DNA of 64,000 nucleotides from Chalara sp. BL73 (GCA_918026815.1 CAKJVC010000068.1:1860001-1924000); one strand, 5' to 3'; shown: positions 35,250-47,973, counted from the first letter of the stretch. Numbers and translations are program-made. Notes: a model not told the origin generated them from the sequence alone.

Positions 35250-36059
35250 TCCAAAAATTATTTGGCCTTTTGAGGGAGGCATTCTTGTATAACTACTTTT
35301 ACGACCTGCGGAGTTCGACTTTTATGTACAGCAATTCTGGCGGCTTTTTATTTTCTTGCATCAGCGGTATAGACGAGCGCACATAGCACAGCAGAGCATC
35401 TTATGGCGGGCAGGCCGGCCCTTGTTTTGCTGAAAAAAATATATATACATAGACGGGGTGTTAAAGGGTATGTGGCGTCCGTGGTTGATGGAGGTGCGGT
35501 AGAGGAGAAGCCTCTGACCATGGTCTTCGGGCCTGTCAACATAAGTTGGAACACCAGGAGAAGACAGAGGCGAAGAAGGAAGCAGACACGAAAACATTCA
35601 AGAGCTGAATCTTTTGTGCGTTGGGTTTCTTGGAGAACGGGCCGGATATCTGATTTGGGACTTAAAAAAGGCTCATCATAATAACAGAATCATGCTCACC
35701 TTGCCTAGCTGCTCTTGACTATAATTTCCCTCCAAAGTAAAATTTTGTGTATGATCCGAAGTGGTCCTACCGAAGTTTCAAATCTGACATCAATATCATT
35801 ACATGGCTCCATCATTGAGTGCTCGGTACAAGAAATGGAAACACCCCGAGGCCAAGCCTGCGTCACCCCGCATCTCAGGGGTCCCTGAGCCCCCAGTCTG
35901 CCAGCTTGAACTACCACCCAGCCTATAGCTACACCATGTCCGACCGAAGACTGGCTCCAAAAAAAACACATCTTTGCTGTGGAAAATACATACCTACGGT
36001 CTTCTGGCAAACCCAGGAAACGACCTTTTTTTTGGGGCGCTTGAGATGCGAGACTTATA
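35250..36059. other. Intergenic, nothing recognised
   Basis: 3' flank of the OCH1-like gene and promoter of the acyl-CoA ligase. Short shadows only. Confidence 0.5.
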
Positions 36060-38256
36060 ATGCATAAGCTGCAGAGGTTACGCGGAGGAACAGCGGGGTT
36101 CCCGCGAAGCTGGTGCTTCGGGTTCGCGCCGTCGAAGGTTGGAACGACGGCCGTGGCTCTGCATCGACGAACCCTTTTGACGGAGAGCTATACCAGCGGC
36201 CCCACGAGCGTATGTTTCCTTCGTCCCCCTTTCCTCATCACGCATGCTGCCCTCATGTATGCGTGGCTAACGCGTCAGGCAGCCTCCCCTCCTCAACCTC
36301 ACGATCCCGCGGCATTTCGAGTCCGTCGTTGCGCGGCATGGCGATCGCACGGCGGTTATTTCTCGTGCGCAGCTGGAGCGCCTGAGCTTTGCGGAGCTGG
36401 ATGCGCGGAGCACGAGGTTGGCTTGGGGGTTGAGGGGGAGGGGGGTCGGGAAGGGGGAGAGGGTCGGGGTGATGCTGGGGAATAATTGGGAGTTTGCGGT
36501 TGTTACTTACAGCTTGTTTAAGCTGGGTGCTATATTGGTATGTGCGGTTTTCTTTTGGGGGGTTGGAGGTGTTGGAGGGGTGAGGGGGGAAGAGGTGGGA
36601 AGGAAGGAAGGGGGCTTGAGTAAATTTGGAGGAAAGAGGATGATGCTGACAAGGAATTAGGTGCCATTGAACCCGGCGTTCACCTCGAAGCAAGTCATTT
36701 CTGCTCTAAATCACCTGGAAGCACGTCATCTAGTCATTGGGACGGAGACAAACCTGCCGTACAAGAGCCCGAAGGAGAACATCTCGTTGTTAAGGGAGAT
36801 TACACCGAATCTTTCGAGCACAATGCTTGAATCTGAGAGTGTGCCATCTCTACAAAATGTATTCCTAGTCGATAACTCTTCTTCTCGCATCGATACCTCT
36901 TCTTTCAGAGCTACTGTTCCTTTCCAAGACCTCATATCAGAATATCCATCCAAAACCTCCATCACGCCCGATTCCCCACTTCATCCAGACGACATAATCA
37001 ACATACAGTTCACATCTGGAACAACCTCAGCCCCCAAAGCTGCCTGCCTAACCCATAACTCCATCCTCAATAATGGTCTCCAAATCGGAGATCGCATGGG
37101 TCTCCTTCCCACGGACATAGTATGCTGTCCACCTCCTCTCTTCCACTGCTTCGGCTGCATTCTTGGTTACATGGCCACGGCAACTCACGGCTCAGCCATA
37201 CTCTTCCCTTCTGAATCGTTCAATCCCTTAGATACCCTTCTCTCTGTCCAAGAAGAACAAGCCACGGCCCTGTATGGTGTAACAACCATGTTCGTTGCGG
37301 AGTTGGAGCTTCTTGCTAACGGATTGGTTGAGAACAAAGGCTTCGAGCATTTGAGGACGGGCATTGCAGCGGGGAGCAGTGTGCCGCGGAATCTGATGGA
37401 GAAGCTGCACAGGAAGCTGAATTTGCGTGGACTGACAATTTGTTATGGAATGACGGAGACAAGTCCTGTGAGTTGCATGACAACGCCTACAGATCCGATG
37501 GAGAAGAGGGTCGATAGTGTGGGGAGAGTATTGCCGCATGTCGAAGCGAAGGTTGTGGCTGTTGATGACCACACCAAGATCCTGCCGGTAGGAGAGAAAG
37601 GCGAATTGATGGTGAGCGGATATCTAGTGATGAAGGGTTATTGGGGTGACAAATCCCGAACGGATGAAGTCAGGCTTGTTGAGCATGTCAAGGAGGGTGA
37701 TGAGGTTATAGGTGAGAAAGTCTGGATGTGCACAGGTGACGAAGCAGAAATGGATGCCGAAGGCTATGTACGCATCACAGGACGCATCAAAGACCTTATT
37801 ATCCGCGGCGGAGAGAACATCCATCCTCTAGAGGTGGAGAATTGCCTTTTCGCATGTGACAGCGTAGGAGAAGTTAGTGTTGTAGGTGTTCCGGATGAGA
37901 AGCTGGGAGAGGCAGTTGCGGCCTTTGTGGTCGTAGGTAGTGGATGGAAGGCCGGGAGGGATGACGTAGGGAGGACGGCTGGCTCTCTATCACCTGCTCC
38001 ATCTCATTCTCAGGACCACAAGTCGGCCTCAGAAAATAGCACAATTCCAGAGGATGATGACAAAGTCCTGACACCAGGAAAACTTAGGGAATGGGTTCGC
38101 ACCCATCTCAGCAACCATCTCGTCCCGAAATATATCTTTTGGATCGACGCATACCCAAAGACGGCCAGCGGCAAGATTCAGAAATTTAAATTAAAGGAGA
38201 TGGGCATAGATCTATTGCAAAAAGCGAGAAATAGCGGGAAGGAGATACCTAGGTGA
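36060..38256 (+). CDS. Acyl-CoA synthetase (ACSF2-like), probably mitochondrial, 666 aa
   Basis: ATP-dependent fatty-acid/carboxylate activation to acyl-CoA through an acyl-AMP intermediate. Exons 36060-36209, 36283-36537 and 36661-38256 (introns 73 and 123 nt), all phase 0. The N-terminus is rich in Arg/Gly with no acidic residue until about position 42 (MHKLQRLRGGTAGFPRSW), typical of a mitochondrial presequence. SYTSGPTSPPLL then enters the adenylating domain. Motifs: P-loop FTSGTTSAPKAA, CYGMTETSP, CTGDEAEMDAEGY, the hinge GRIKDLIIRGGENIHPLEVE, and the catalytic lysine in PKTASGKIQKFKL. About 40 residues of Ser/Asp-rich sequence are inserted in the C-terminal subdomain before KVLTPGKLREW. 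It converges on the amidohydrolase gene. Substrate chain length cannot be read from the sequence. Confidence 0.9.
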
Positions 38257-38632
38257 GAAATGAAATGTCCACAAATCACTACAGTAATGTCATTCTTGAC
38301 CCTGGATTAAGCGAGGAAAGCGCCCCTCAAGGTGTTGTGCGTGTGCAATACTATAATATACCTTATCACCAGCTTTCAAGTTGATCTCGCTGTTTTATCA
38401 CACCCAGTACAAGATTGAAAGCAAATAAATCTCTCAATACTACATCTCGCCTCATGATCATAAATACGTGCAATATGACCTATCCAATCCAACCTAATCC
38501 ATCTCCCACCCAAAATCCATACACATATACAAGGATAAACAACTTACCCATCGATAAACCCGTCGATATGTCCTCCTTTAATCATCCACCCACGAGAACA
38601 AAGATACGACGCACCATGCACCACGCATCACA
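38257..38632. other. Convergent intergenic spacer
   Basis: 376 bp between two gene ends. AT-rich, with a tataatata stretch near 38352-38360. No gene. Confidence 0.5.
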
Positions 38633-41600
38633 TCACATCACCTCCGGCCAACACCCCACCACCCTCCCGCTCTCCCCATCGATGCTCAGCACGACAGAGG
38701 CGCCGAATTCGAGGGGCCGGCGCGTCCAGAGGATGATGTCTTCTCCTTTCGCCTGGCCCTTTCCGTCTTCTTTGTTGGCGGTGGAGGGACCGGGAGCGGC
38801 GGCGGGAGAGGGGGCGGCAGTCAGGTTGAGGAACGCGTTGATGTTGTATGACACCAGGGCGATGGCCTCCTCGTCCGAGAGGGCCGCGAATTTCGCCGCC
38901 CACCCTGCCTCCAGCGCGGTGTTGTGGATGGTGGATATTCCTTCCGGTGCTGGGGATTTTTATGTTAGTTGTTGTTTTGGGGGTGGGGTTCCGCCGCTTG
39001 CGGTCACGGTTTGACTAGGGAGGGGGGAGGGGAGGGAAATGGGGACGTACGACTGCCGCTAAATGCTAAGGCTAGCTTCAAGGGCGAGACCCCCGCGGAG
39101 AGCAGGATCGCGAGGGGAGAGCGGGAGAGCGGTGGGCCTGTCAGGGACGCGATCCCGCTTTTCTCCCAGGTATCTGGCGCGGGCCGGGGCGAGGTGAGGA
39201 TCAGAGGGAGGCCGGAGGCGGCTAGTTCGGTGGCTACCTTTGTGGGTTGTCAGCTTCATCGCCGAATACAAACTCGGAAGCCCGGAGGTACGTACGAGAG
39301 GAGCTTCCGCGCCGCCGTATAGGACGAGGTTGACGGCGGGGAAGTCGCGGGATATGTGGATCAGCTGGAGGATCACATACTAGTTTGCGTTAGAAATCAA
39401 ATGTAAAGAAGGCGGTGGGGAGGTACTTTGTTCTGCGCTTTTACTACCAGCGGGATGGATCCGCTGGCCACGCGGCCGTAGATGTTGTCTTTCCCGTTGT
39501 TATCGGCTATAATCTTGCGGAGCTTCCCGACGGAGGTCGAGACGGTGGATATTGATTCCGCGTCTAGCGTTTATATCAGCCCATCTCCTTTCATTGCAGA
39601 GTAAACGAAGGAAGGGGAAACGAACGTATACTCTGCTGGCCCAGCACAAAATGTACCGCGACCTCTTCTTTGAAGACTCCTCCATCTAAAAGCCCTTCTT
39701 TGCCATGTGTTTTGATGCCCGTCGACACTCCGTGCAAGAATGTGCCATCCATACTGTTCGGGATGGCTATGCTTCGACTCACACCACCCCAGCGTGCGCG
39801 GACGAATCCTTTGCCTTCGAGCTGAACTCCGTATTTCGCAAACACCACATTAGAGGGGTCAATAGGGTCAACCTTGTCGGACACGTCACCATCGCCAGTG
39901 CTGGGTTCCATCATGATCTCGCTTAGGCCAATGGCGGAGATGGTCGTGAGGCCAGGTGAGAGATGGCCGTCTTGGAGGTTGATGTGTGCCGCGGAGGAGG
40001 CGACATAGGAATCGCAATTTTGGGAGGTCGAGAGGCAGGCTAACGAGCCGTTTGTGAGGACTAATGTTAGGTTTCCCGAGGAGAGCGGTGAAGTAGAGCG
40101 GAGGTAGGATGTTGTGATCCCTGTTATGACTACTTGACCCTGTTCTATCTTCTGGCACGCTTCCTCCTTCTCACGTGGGGACAGGGCTGAGTGAGCATGT
40201 GGCTCGGGAGCGAGGTCCTGGGACGGTGTGCGGATGGAGGAGAAGCTTTCGTTAACTTGCAAGGCAGAGAGGGTGGGAACACCGTCAATGTACACTTGCA
40301 GTGGTGTTGCCCCAAGCGACAGAGGATGGGAGTCCCAGACCACGATATCTGCATCGTAGCCAGGCCGAACATAGCCTATCCTATGATCCAACCTGAGAGA
40401 TCGAGCAGGCACGCTGGTCACGGACTGCATGGCAAGGTCGAGTGGAAGGTCAAAGGATGCTGCGGTTGCGGCTTGAAACCTAGACCCGCAAGTTACTTTC
40501 TGTATTTATTTGGAGGTCATGAGAGTCTTACAAGAGATACCTTGAACTCGTCTCCTCAGTGAAATGATCCTAATGCTGTTATGTGCTGACCAGGGTGGAT
40601 CACGGAGACATTCATTACATACTGATTTATACGCAACTGGGACGCCATGTTCGGCCAAAATCTTTCCAGCCCATAAATTGGCGTCATAGGCTTCCTTCTT
40701 ATACAAGCCAAAACTTGCAAAGGTCGCTACTGTGATGTTACTTCTCACATCAGCATCGTCACTTTCCTAGCTAGGCCAGAAACTTACTCTCCGCCCTCTT
40801 TAATCATCTCCGGAACCTTCCAGGCCGCAATAGCATGGTGAAATGCCTGGATTGTGAATCCAAATTCTTTGCTATGTCTTAACATGTCCTCAAAGTCTTC
40901 CGGCTCGTAACAATGGATATTTAACCCAATCTGACCTCTCAGCAGTGCGATGCTGGATTCTAGTTCTAGCTCTTCGGGTAAACTGCCCAAGCTAGCAATC
41001 TTGTCATCATTTCCAGATTCCTTCGCTGCAGACGCAGACAGGCACCATTCATCCTGTTTGTTGAGCAAATTCCTGGCCTTCTCCAACTGGTGCCGGAATA
41101 TCCACGCGTCGCCCATGCGAGTATGGCCGTAGAGACGGGCAGGGTTCTCACCACACGCCATCTTCATATACCGCCTCCTCTGCGTCTCCTCGACACCACT
41201 TTCCAACAGCAAGTCTGCGACGACCTCTTCCCCGCGCACAATGTTCTTCACCATGAATCCTTGTCCACCCATGATATTCCCGCTTCCAGGCAGAACAAGC
41301 GAGCTCGTGACGCCTCCAGCAGCGATCTGAGCTGTGGCTAGGTCATCCGCCTTCATGCTGTCCAAGACTCGGAGCATTGGGGTTAACGGGCCAGTAGACT
41401 CGTGAATCTCGTTCTCCTCGCTTGATGCGGGGAGTATGGGCCATGTCCCTGCTAGGTGGTGGGAATGCATATCTACTAGTCCTGGACTGACATATTTCCC
41501 TGCCAGATCAACGATCTCTGCATCACCACTATCGGCAAGGTCTGGCCCCAACTTGGCTTCGCCAACAGAGATTACGATCCCATTCTTAAACTTGATATCT

Positions 41601-41968
41601 CGTGCGCCAATAAAGCTTTTGCCATTAAAAAGGGTCGCATTCCTCAACACGACGGTGTTTTTTTGGCCAGTAATTTTGTTCCAGCGCGGATTGGCACGTG
41701 TTTGATCTGTCACTGGATACTCCACTGGCTTGGAGTGCAACGCATCACACCGTCGAAGGCCCGCATCCAGAACTTCCGCATGGTGTTGTGACAGTGCCAA
41801 GGCATGTGGCTTATCTCTGTATAAAAATCTTGGTATGGTGACGAATTGTAAGACCAGTATAATGCTGATAAGCACAAGAATTGTGTTGGGAATTGGTGTT
41901 TTGTTCCATCGTTTGGGATGCCCCCAAGAGTGGGGGTTTGCCTGCAACTTGAGATCTTGCAGTGCCAT
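38633..41968 (-). CDS. Membrane-anchored amidohydrolase, 970 aa, eight exons
   Basis: Metal-dependent hydrolase of the amidohydrolase/imidazolonepropionase-like superfamily. Exons 41968-40788, 40743-40623, 40569-40532, 40479-39632, 39563-39427, 39379-39296, 39237-39051 and 38949-38633; introns 44-101 nt; the frame closes exactly. A single anchor spans about residues 29-48 (NTILVLISIILVLQFVTIP). Metal and active-site features: MHSHH (167-171), NIHCYEPEDF, QAFHHAIAAWKVPEMI, and the Asp in AYKSDH, which appears only when exon 3 (38 nt) begins at 40569. The characteristic PGYDADIVVWDSHPLSLGAT then closes the first barrel. The second half (about 400 residues) resembles a degenerate companion domain ending FGASVVLSIDGESGRVVG. 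The substrate is unknown. The anchor suggests an endomembrane or cell-surface enzyme. Confidence 0.88.
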
Positions 41969-42529
41969 ATCTGAAAGGTGTTTTCAGGTAATTACTTAGA
42001 AGCTCATCTTAGCCTTTTATCGATTATGAGCGGATACTTCGTCATTCAATCTTCTGTAGGCAGACGTTTTAAACCCTGGAATTCGTGATAATGGAGTATC
42101 TCATTTTACATGGGTCACCTTCCTGTCCAGGTAAGCGAGCCCCTATTCTGTTCCCCGTAAACTAGTTGTTTGTTTGTAGCCGTTGCCCGTTCAACAACTA
42201 GAATCACCAGTTGATCCTTGCGTAAAAGTTCCTTAGGATCTCAACAACAGTATTCAGATTTCTGAACTGGAGACAATGGCTTCTGATGACGATCGATCGC
42301 TGACTGTAATTTTGGAGGATAGCGATGGCAAGAAATATCGTAACTAGTTAAAGTCCTTGTGATAGAAGGCGAAGGCATCAGCTAACAGAATGGCCAGTTC
42401 GAGGTTTTGTCTTGGAAGTGTCACAAGCCGGCACTTACAAAGATCGTTCGGGTTATGTAGCAATTTTTAGAAAAGAAAGGCATATTTAGCCAAAACTCGT
42501 TAGACGGCTACGGGTGGCTAGTTGTACCG
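41969..42529. other. Intergenic, nothing recognised
   Basis: Promoter side of the amidohydrolase gene. No ORF of note. Confidence 0.5.
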
Positions 42530-43330
42530 TTAGAATAAATCTACTACTTCCTCAACGTCTAGATTCTCGGCAGCGATCAACAGGCATTTCCCTCTGGATC
42601 TCAGCTAAATATATCCTTCTATGTTCGTGCAAAATTTAATGACTTCCGTTTCCCCCACCTGCGCGGCAGTATGCAAAGGCGAACCATACTCTTCAATTCC
42701 ATAAAACTACGTTTTCGCATTTGGATTCATCCCTTTCTCGAACACGAAATGTACCATTGCAGCGTGCCTATTGTATGCTGCATACCAGAGGGCTCGCGTG
42801 CCATCAAGTTTCGTTCTACAGCGCAAAATTAGCTTGAGAATTTCAGTATTGCCATGTCTAACTGCACAACATATAGGGTAATGCTGCTACAGGTCTCGGG
42901 TGCAATTTAGATTAGCACCATTCTGTATATAGAATTTGATGAATTGATAAGCATTTGGTAGATGGACGGCGAAGAGGGCAAAGGATTCAACTGATCCTGC
43001 GAGGGCTGCGCAGTAGCTGATTTCTTTGATCAATAGCATCTGGGAAGGTGGGTCGAAGGTCCTTCAAGATCTCAAGGTGTGCCTCTCTTGCGGCTTCTAG
43101 CATCTTGTCGCATGGAAGGTCTCCTTTTGCATAATAGCCATCAGAGGACGTCCCCAGCGACGACTTTCCATCTTTTGAATAAGTGATTTGAGCTCAGCAA
43201 AACTCCTTTCTTGCATGCGTATAGAATAGCATCTTGATCCAAATCTCGCAGGCTGTTGGTATTGCCAATGAAAGTACCGCCTGTCGTTCTATCTGAGCCA
43301 GAGGCACATTGAGAGGATTGCCTCCACCTT
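42530..43330 (-). pseudogene. Ankyrin-repeat gene relic
   Basis: Reading the minus strand gives successive ankyrin-like pieces in different frames: DAILYACKKG, FAELKSLIQKMES, KMLEAAREAHLEILKDL, FIKFYIQNGANLN, CCAVRHGNTEILKLIL, GTRALWYAAYNRHAAMVHF, YGSPLHTAAQVGETEVIK and CLLIAAENLDVEEVVDLF. They are separated by in-frame stops (for example after NLNCTRDL and after GMNPNAKT) and by frame changes near 43150-43260. No start codon or splice scheme rescues the frame. At least five repeat units are recognisable, so the parent was a multi-ankyrin protein. The edges are approximate. It is a dead copy rather than a missed intron-rich gene because the breaks fall inside helices of single repeats. Confidence 0.75.
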
Positions 43331-44327
43331 ATCTTCCAGGTGCTGCTGCAAGTATCTGCGATATTTCTTGTATTCGCTTATGTGCAATTTTCATGATAAA
43401 ACTTACTAAAAGCTGAGAGGAAGTTGGCTGTATTGCTGCCTGATGTTACAGGCTGGAATTCTCATCCCTCGGATATGACCCTCTTTCTTCCCTACCCGGC
43501 TTGGCATTTGACATACGCCATGCTATTCACAGTCGATGAAAGACCAACAAGGAATTTTCGACGGTCCATTGTTCATGGTAGCCTTGGCAAAAATAGATGC
43601 TGGTTTTAGTGAAGAACCGCTATGAAGCTGTGATACAGTCTAGGCGCCGATTTGTAAATACATATGATATAGTTGGTAGTACGGGGCAAAAAGCAATAGT
43701 AGACAAGTAGCACGCCTGTTAGTTTTTCTTCTTCTATTTCTCATCCTCGCTAGTTGCTCTATTGTAATGACTGCAGGGCGGTTTTGGAGACTGAGATAAT
43801 AGTGTTCGTTTGAAGAATTTGCAGATCACAATCCAAAAGTACAATGGCTTATCGGATCTGCATCGTAAATGTATAAACTTTATTGATACACCGAGTTATT
43901 ATGATAATATAGGTGTATTGTCAAATTACATACAGAAGATGAACCAATTAAGGATCACCAATACTTGATGCATAACATTAGATGGAGCGCTGGGTATTGC
44001 CATGAATTTTCATCGCGTTAGAACCTAGAGAGTGTTCAGCCATATGGCTCAGTATCAAGGTACGTATATACATGTAGCTTTGCTATCTTTCCCTTACAGC
44101 CTATTTATCACTGAATTGCCCTTCATTGGTGATTTCTAGTTCTGCTATTGTAGTACAGATGATAAACTCATCTTTGCTTTGCAAAAGGTGAATATGTCCA
44201 AGCAAAAGTAAACAGGCAGAACCCCATAATAGTTTGCAGCTACAATAGCACACAAATTAACTCACCGCCTGGATTGAACTTACCTACTTAGCCGCCATAT
44301 TTTGCTCCGGCTTCTAAGCTTCGAACT
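43331..44327. other. Intergenic, nothing recognised
   Basis: AT-rich region upstream of the coiled-coil gene. A 61-codon plus-strand frame (43424-43609) is unremarkable. Confidence 0.5.
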
Positions 44328-47188
44328 ATGAAATACTCGACGACCGCAGAAACAACACCCACCTCCACTCCATCCAATAAAAAAATTAATATGGGTAAAA
44401 AGTCTGCAAAAACACCAAAACCGCCTCAGGGCGAATCTAGTATCGGCGGTACGCCTCAGATGAGTCTCTCCCCTCCTGGTAAGTTCTTTGATATAATTTT
44501 GTTCAACCACACCAACCTGAATGCAGCCATGTTGATAGACAAAGCAGACCCACCACGCGCACCATCACCTCCAGCAAGTCCCGACGAGAAGAGAATGAAT
44601 CAACTATTAATGGACAAGATTAGAGAGCTGCAAGAGCAGATGAAGGAAATGCAGTCGACGTCGGATGAAAAGTTTGAGCGGCTGGAGAAGGCGGTCGAGA
44701 AATTAAGCAAAGAACTTACAAAGGCAAAAGAAGAACTCGAGGAGAAGGATCGTCAACTTGAAGATCGAGAAAGAATTATTGCTATTGAGCAAGACAAGGT
44801 TGCGAATCGTGATGCCACCATCACCGATCTGAAGCTGGAAGTTACAGAGAAAACCCACCAGATCAAGGAGCTCAACCAGGCCATTCGACAAAAGGATGAG
44901 GACCTCGGAGCCGCGCACGATTCAATCGTAAAAAGCGAAAATGGCCTAGAGACAGAGAAAAGCAAGCATCGGACCACCAAGAATTCTCTCGCAAATGCGA
45001 AAGAGGAACTTAATATCGTCAAAGTAGAGAGGGACACAGCAAATAGAGATGCAGCAGGGATCGCAGATCAGCTTGCCGAAGCCAAAAATAAGATCAAAAT
45101 CTACGAAGAGCAAATCGAAAAGCTCACACCTTTCGAGACTAGCTATCTTGAGATTAGTGACAAGTATGAAAATGTCATTCTCGACAAGGAGGGCTTGGCA
45201 GAAGAGCTTCAGAAGCTGAAGAATGACTTGAAGGAGAAACCAGTTCCGATTGATCCATATCACACCTTTCAACCACCTACCTCTACTGATCGTAAGCCAT
45301 CACTTAGTGCAGAGCTCGAGGTTTCAGATAAAGAAAGTGGAGAAGATAGCAGATCTATTGGCAATGCTGAGAATAGCATCGCATCGAATCCTGACTATGA
45401 CCGTTATATTAAGGAAATCATGGACATGGACATAGAGGTCGAGAGACGCGCGAACGAAGTGATTGCAGAGAGACAGTCTGCGTTGGACGGTGAAGTCGAG
45501 AAGCGGGTGGCGGTCCTGATGAGAGAGAAGGAGAGTATTATGGAGAAAGAGATCGAGAAGCGGGTAAACGAATTGGCAGAGGCTATGAAGGCCAGTATTA
45601 GTGATGAGGTTGCTAAGCAGGCACGCCAAGTAGCTGGTGCCAATAAACCCAGCAAGGAGCGAGATATTGAAAGACGTGTCAAGGAGCTTGTGGCAAAGAA
45701 GGAGATCGAGTTGAATGAAGCCAGCGAAAAAAAGCTAGCGAAGAAGGCGGCTACCCTGAAGCAGGCGATCGACCAGTATGGCAACAAATTGTTGTCAGAT
45801 ATGCAGACGGCTCAAAATCAGGCCAACGAAAAGAAGCTGGCGGAGAAAGTGTCGAGCCTGAAAGAGGAGATTGAGAGGCGGCTTAATGAAGAGAATGCGA
45901 AGAAGTTAGCAGAGCAAGAGGCCAACTTGGAGCAAGAATTTGAGAGACGTGCTAAAGAACTGGCAGCGAAGGATACTAAGTTGACCAAGGACAATGCGAA
46001 GAAGTTGGCTGCAAAGGAAGCAGGCCTCAAAAAGGAGATTGAGAAACAGGAAGCGCTTCTTGCTCAAAAGAAGGCAAAGAATGACGCTGAGGAGAAGAGA
46101 TACAAGAAGCTTACAAAGGAGAGAATTGCCAAGCTCGACAAGGACATTGAACAGAGTCTTAAGGCTCAGAATGAGGCAAAGAAGAAGAGTGCAAAGAATA
46201 TCCAGAAGCCTCTCAATCAGGGCGACCAACCTCCATGCGATGGCGAAGTTCGCTATGTTACGCGGATAGTTGAGCGTCCATTCCGTAATCCTTTCTGGGC
46301 TTGGTTTAGTGTCGAATGGAATGCCTTGAAGCTAATCTATTTAGCATTGGTGAGACTGTTTTTGGCGATTATTTTGTGGTTTAGCAGCAATAGGGTATGG
46401 AGTGGACAGATTGGTTGCCCAGGTGCTGGCGGACAAGGTCCAGTTGATACAGGTAAGCTCCAGCCAGAGTGCCACAAGCTTTGACAAACTCTGATCTAAC
46501 GAGCTTATGACAGATGAGGAGATCTCAAAGGCTGAGCAATGGTCTGACCTTGAAACTGAGGATCGATCAGAATCTAAAGACAAGGGATTGCAGAAGGCAG
46601 GAGATAATGATTCAGCCGCAGGTATGTACCACGATGACACCACACCATATAGGCAAAGCCGGGGCTGATTTACACATCTCAGCTCTGCGTAATATTCTAG
46701 AAGAATATGACGATACAGGTGCCTCCAATAGAGAAGATGCAGAGACCGTTAAGGATGGAGACGAGGAAGATATATCGCGCAAACCGCTCCCTACGTCCTC
46801 TCCGGATGATCTCGAAATCGCTACTGCTCCATCTTCCAACCCAGGTACCGACCCAGAGAGTTGTGCTGCCATTCCTGAAGATGAGCGCGATCCTTCTTTA
46901 TGGAATCTGCCAGCTCTTATCCTTCACATCGTCACCTACCTTGTTGTTTTCTCATGTCTTTACGAGCGATCTCTTTGGCTTGCAGCAAACCAAATCACCC
47001 GTTCCTGGTACGTTGACTTGTTTGTCCCGGCTCAGGGTCGCGGCTGGATGCAGTATCCTTTCCACTCCTCCACCTATCGTCCCGAGCCATGGTTCAGCAG
47101 AATTGACGCCTGGATCTGGCACTACATTCTTGAGCCTCTATTCCAGAAGATTGGCGTGTACACGAAAGGATACCCTCTCCCAGGATAG
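44328..47188 (+). CDS. Large coiled-coil protein with C-terminal membrane segments, 896 aa
   Basis: Exons 44328-44478, 44527-46452, 46514-46621 and 46683-47188; introns 48, 61 and 61 nt; exact frame. After a Thr/Ser/Lys-rich start and a Pro-rich stretch (PPRAPSPPASPDEKR), residues about 65-640 are almost all heptad-patterned coiled coil, broken once by a Pro/Ser acidic hinge near residue 300. The distal half is built from repeated units such as ERRVKELVAKKEIELNEA and AKKLAEQEANLEQEFERR. Then comes VRYVTRIVERPFRNPFWAWF, a hydrophobic segment (ALKLIYLALVRLFLAIILWF), an acidic disordered linker, a second hydrophobic segment (LILHIVTYLVVFSCLY) and an aromatic tail ending TKGYPLPG. A tethering or organelle-scaffold role is plausible by architecture (golgin-like), but no family is recognised. 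Confidence 0.85.
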
Positions 47189-47798
47189 ATGCGGCGTGGC
47201 GGTAGATGTTGTATCTGGTGCGAGCGGTGCTGCCGTTTCCTTTTTCTGTTTTATTTGATTTGCGTATTCACCATACGGGGCTTTTTTAATTGCGAGGCGA
47301 TGGCTGAGATCTATCTCGCACTAGCCTTTGAAGCAATGGATGAGGCTCTACTATACTTGTCGTAGGGCGGTTGATCAACTTCTACAGCGTATACCATGGA
47401 GGCTTCCTCCCTTGAGATTTGCTTAGTAAACCAGATCAGAATTGCACTTTCTCTATGCTATCTTGCCTTCGTAGTTGCCACGTGTTCCTCTTACTGTGAA
47501 TTCACCATAAAGACAAGTCTACAGTCCCGCCATCGATGTTTCCAAAGTCTCTTTGATCGTAGCTCTGACACTCTCAAGGTCAGTCAAATCTCATCGTCAC
47601 GATTGAATTGTTTTATATTATGAAACTCTTTCGGACGTACAGTGGCTTCAAGACCAAGGCTTGACGAGATATGGACAGGCTAGTTGTCAGTATTAAAATA
47701 ATTTGAAATTTGTCACAGTATTTTGATTTATCTAATTGGTTAGGGAGGAATCGTAGGACACGGTTTCTTCTATTGAAGCGGTATTGAATTCACAAGGG
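47189..47798. other. Intergenic, nothing recognised
   Basis: 3' flank of the coiled-coil gene. Only short ORFs. Confidence 0.5.
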
Positions 47799-47800
47799 TA

Positions 47801-47973
47801 CAGTCAAACTTGGTTATATCGGAACGCTCGGTGCCAAGCCAACCTTCTGATATATAGAGGTTTCCGATATAGCGAGGTCCATTATAGCTACCTAAAGCTC
47901 GGCGGATCCAAGGTCCATTCCGATATACAGAAGTTTCCGATATAACGAGTTCCGATATAACCAGGTTTGACTG
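47801..47973. mobile_element. MITE, 173 bp, Tc1/mariner-type (pogo/Fot1-like ends)
   Basis: The two ends are inverted copies over at least 24 bp with a single mismatch: left starts CAGTCAAACTTGG, right is the complement of CAGTCAAACCTGG, both continuing into TTATATCGGAA. Each end is flanked by TA (47799-47800 and 47974-47975), the target duplication expected for Tc1/mariner elements. The inside has several direct and inverted copies of a TTCCGATATA motif and no coding capacity. It must have been moved by a transposase encoded elsewhere. It lies between the 3' ends of two convergent genes. Confidence 0.85.
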
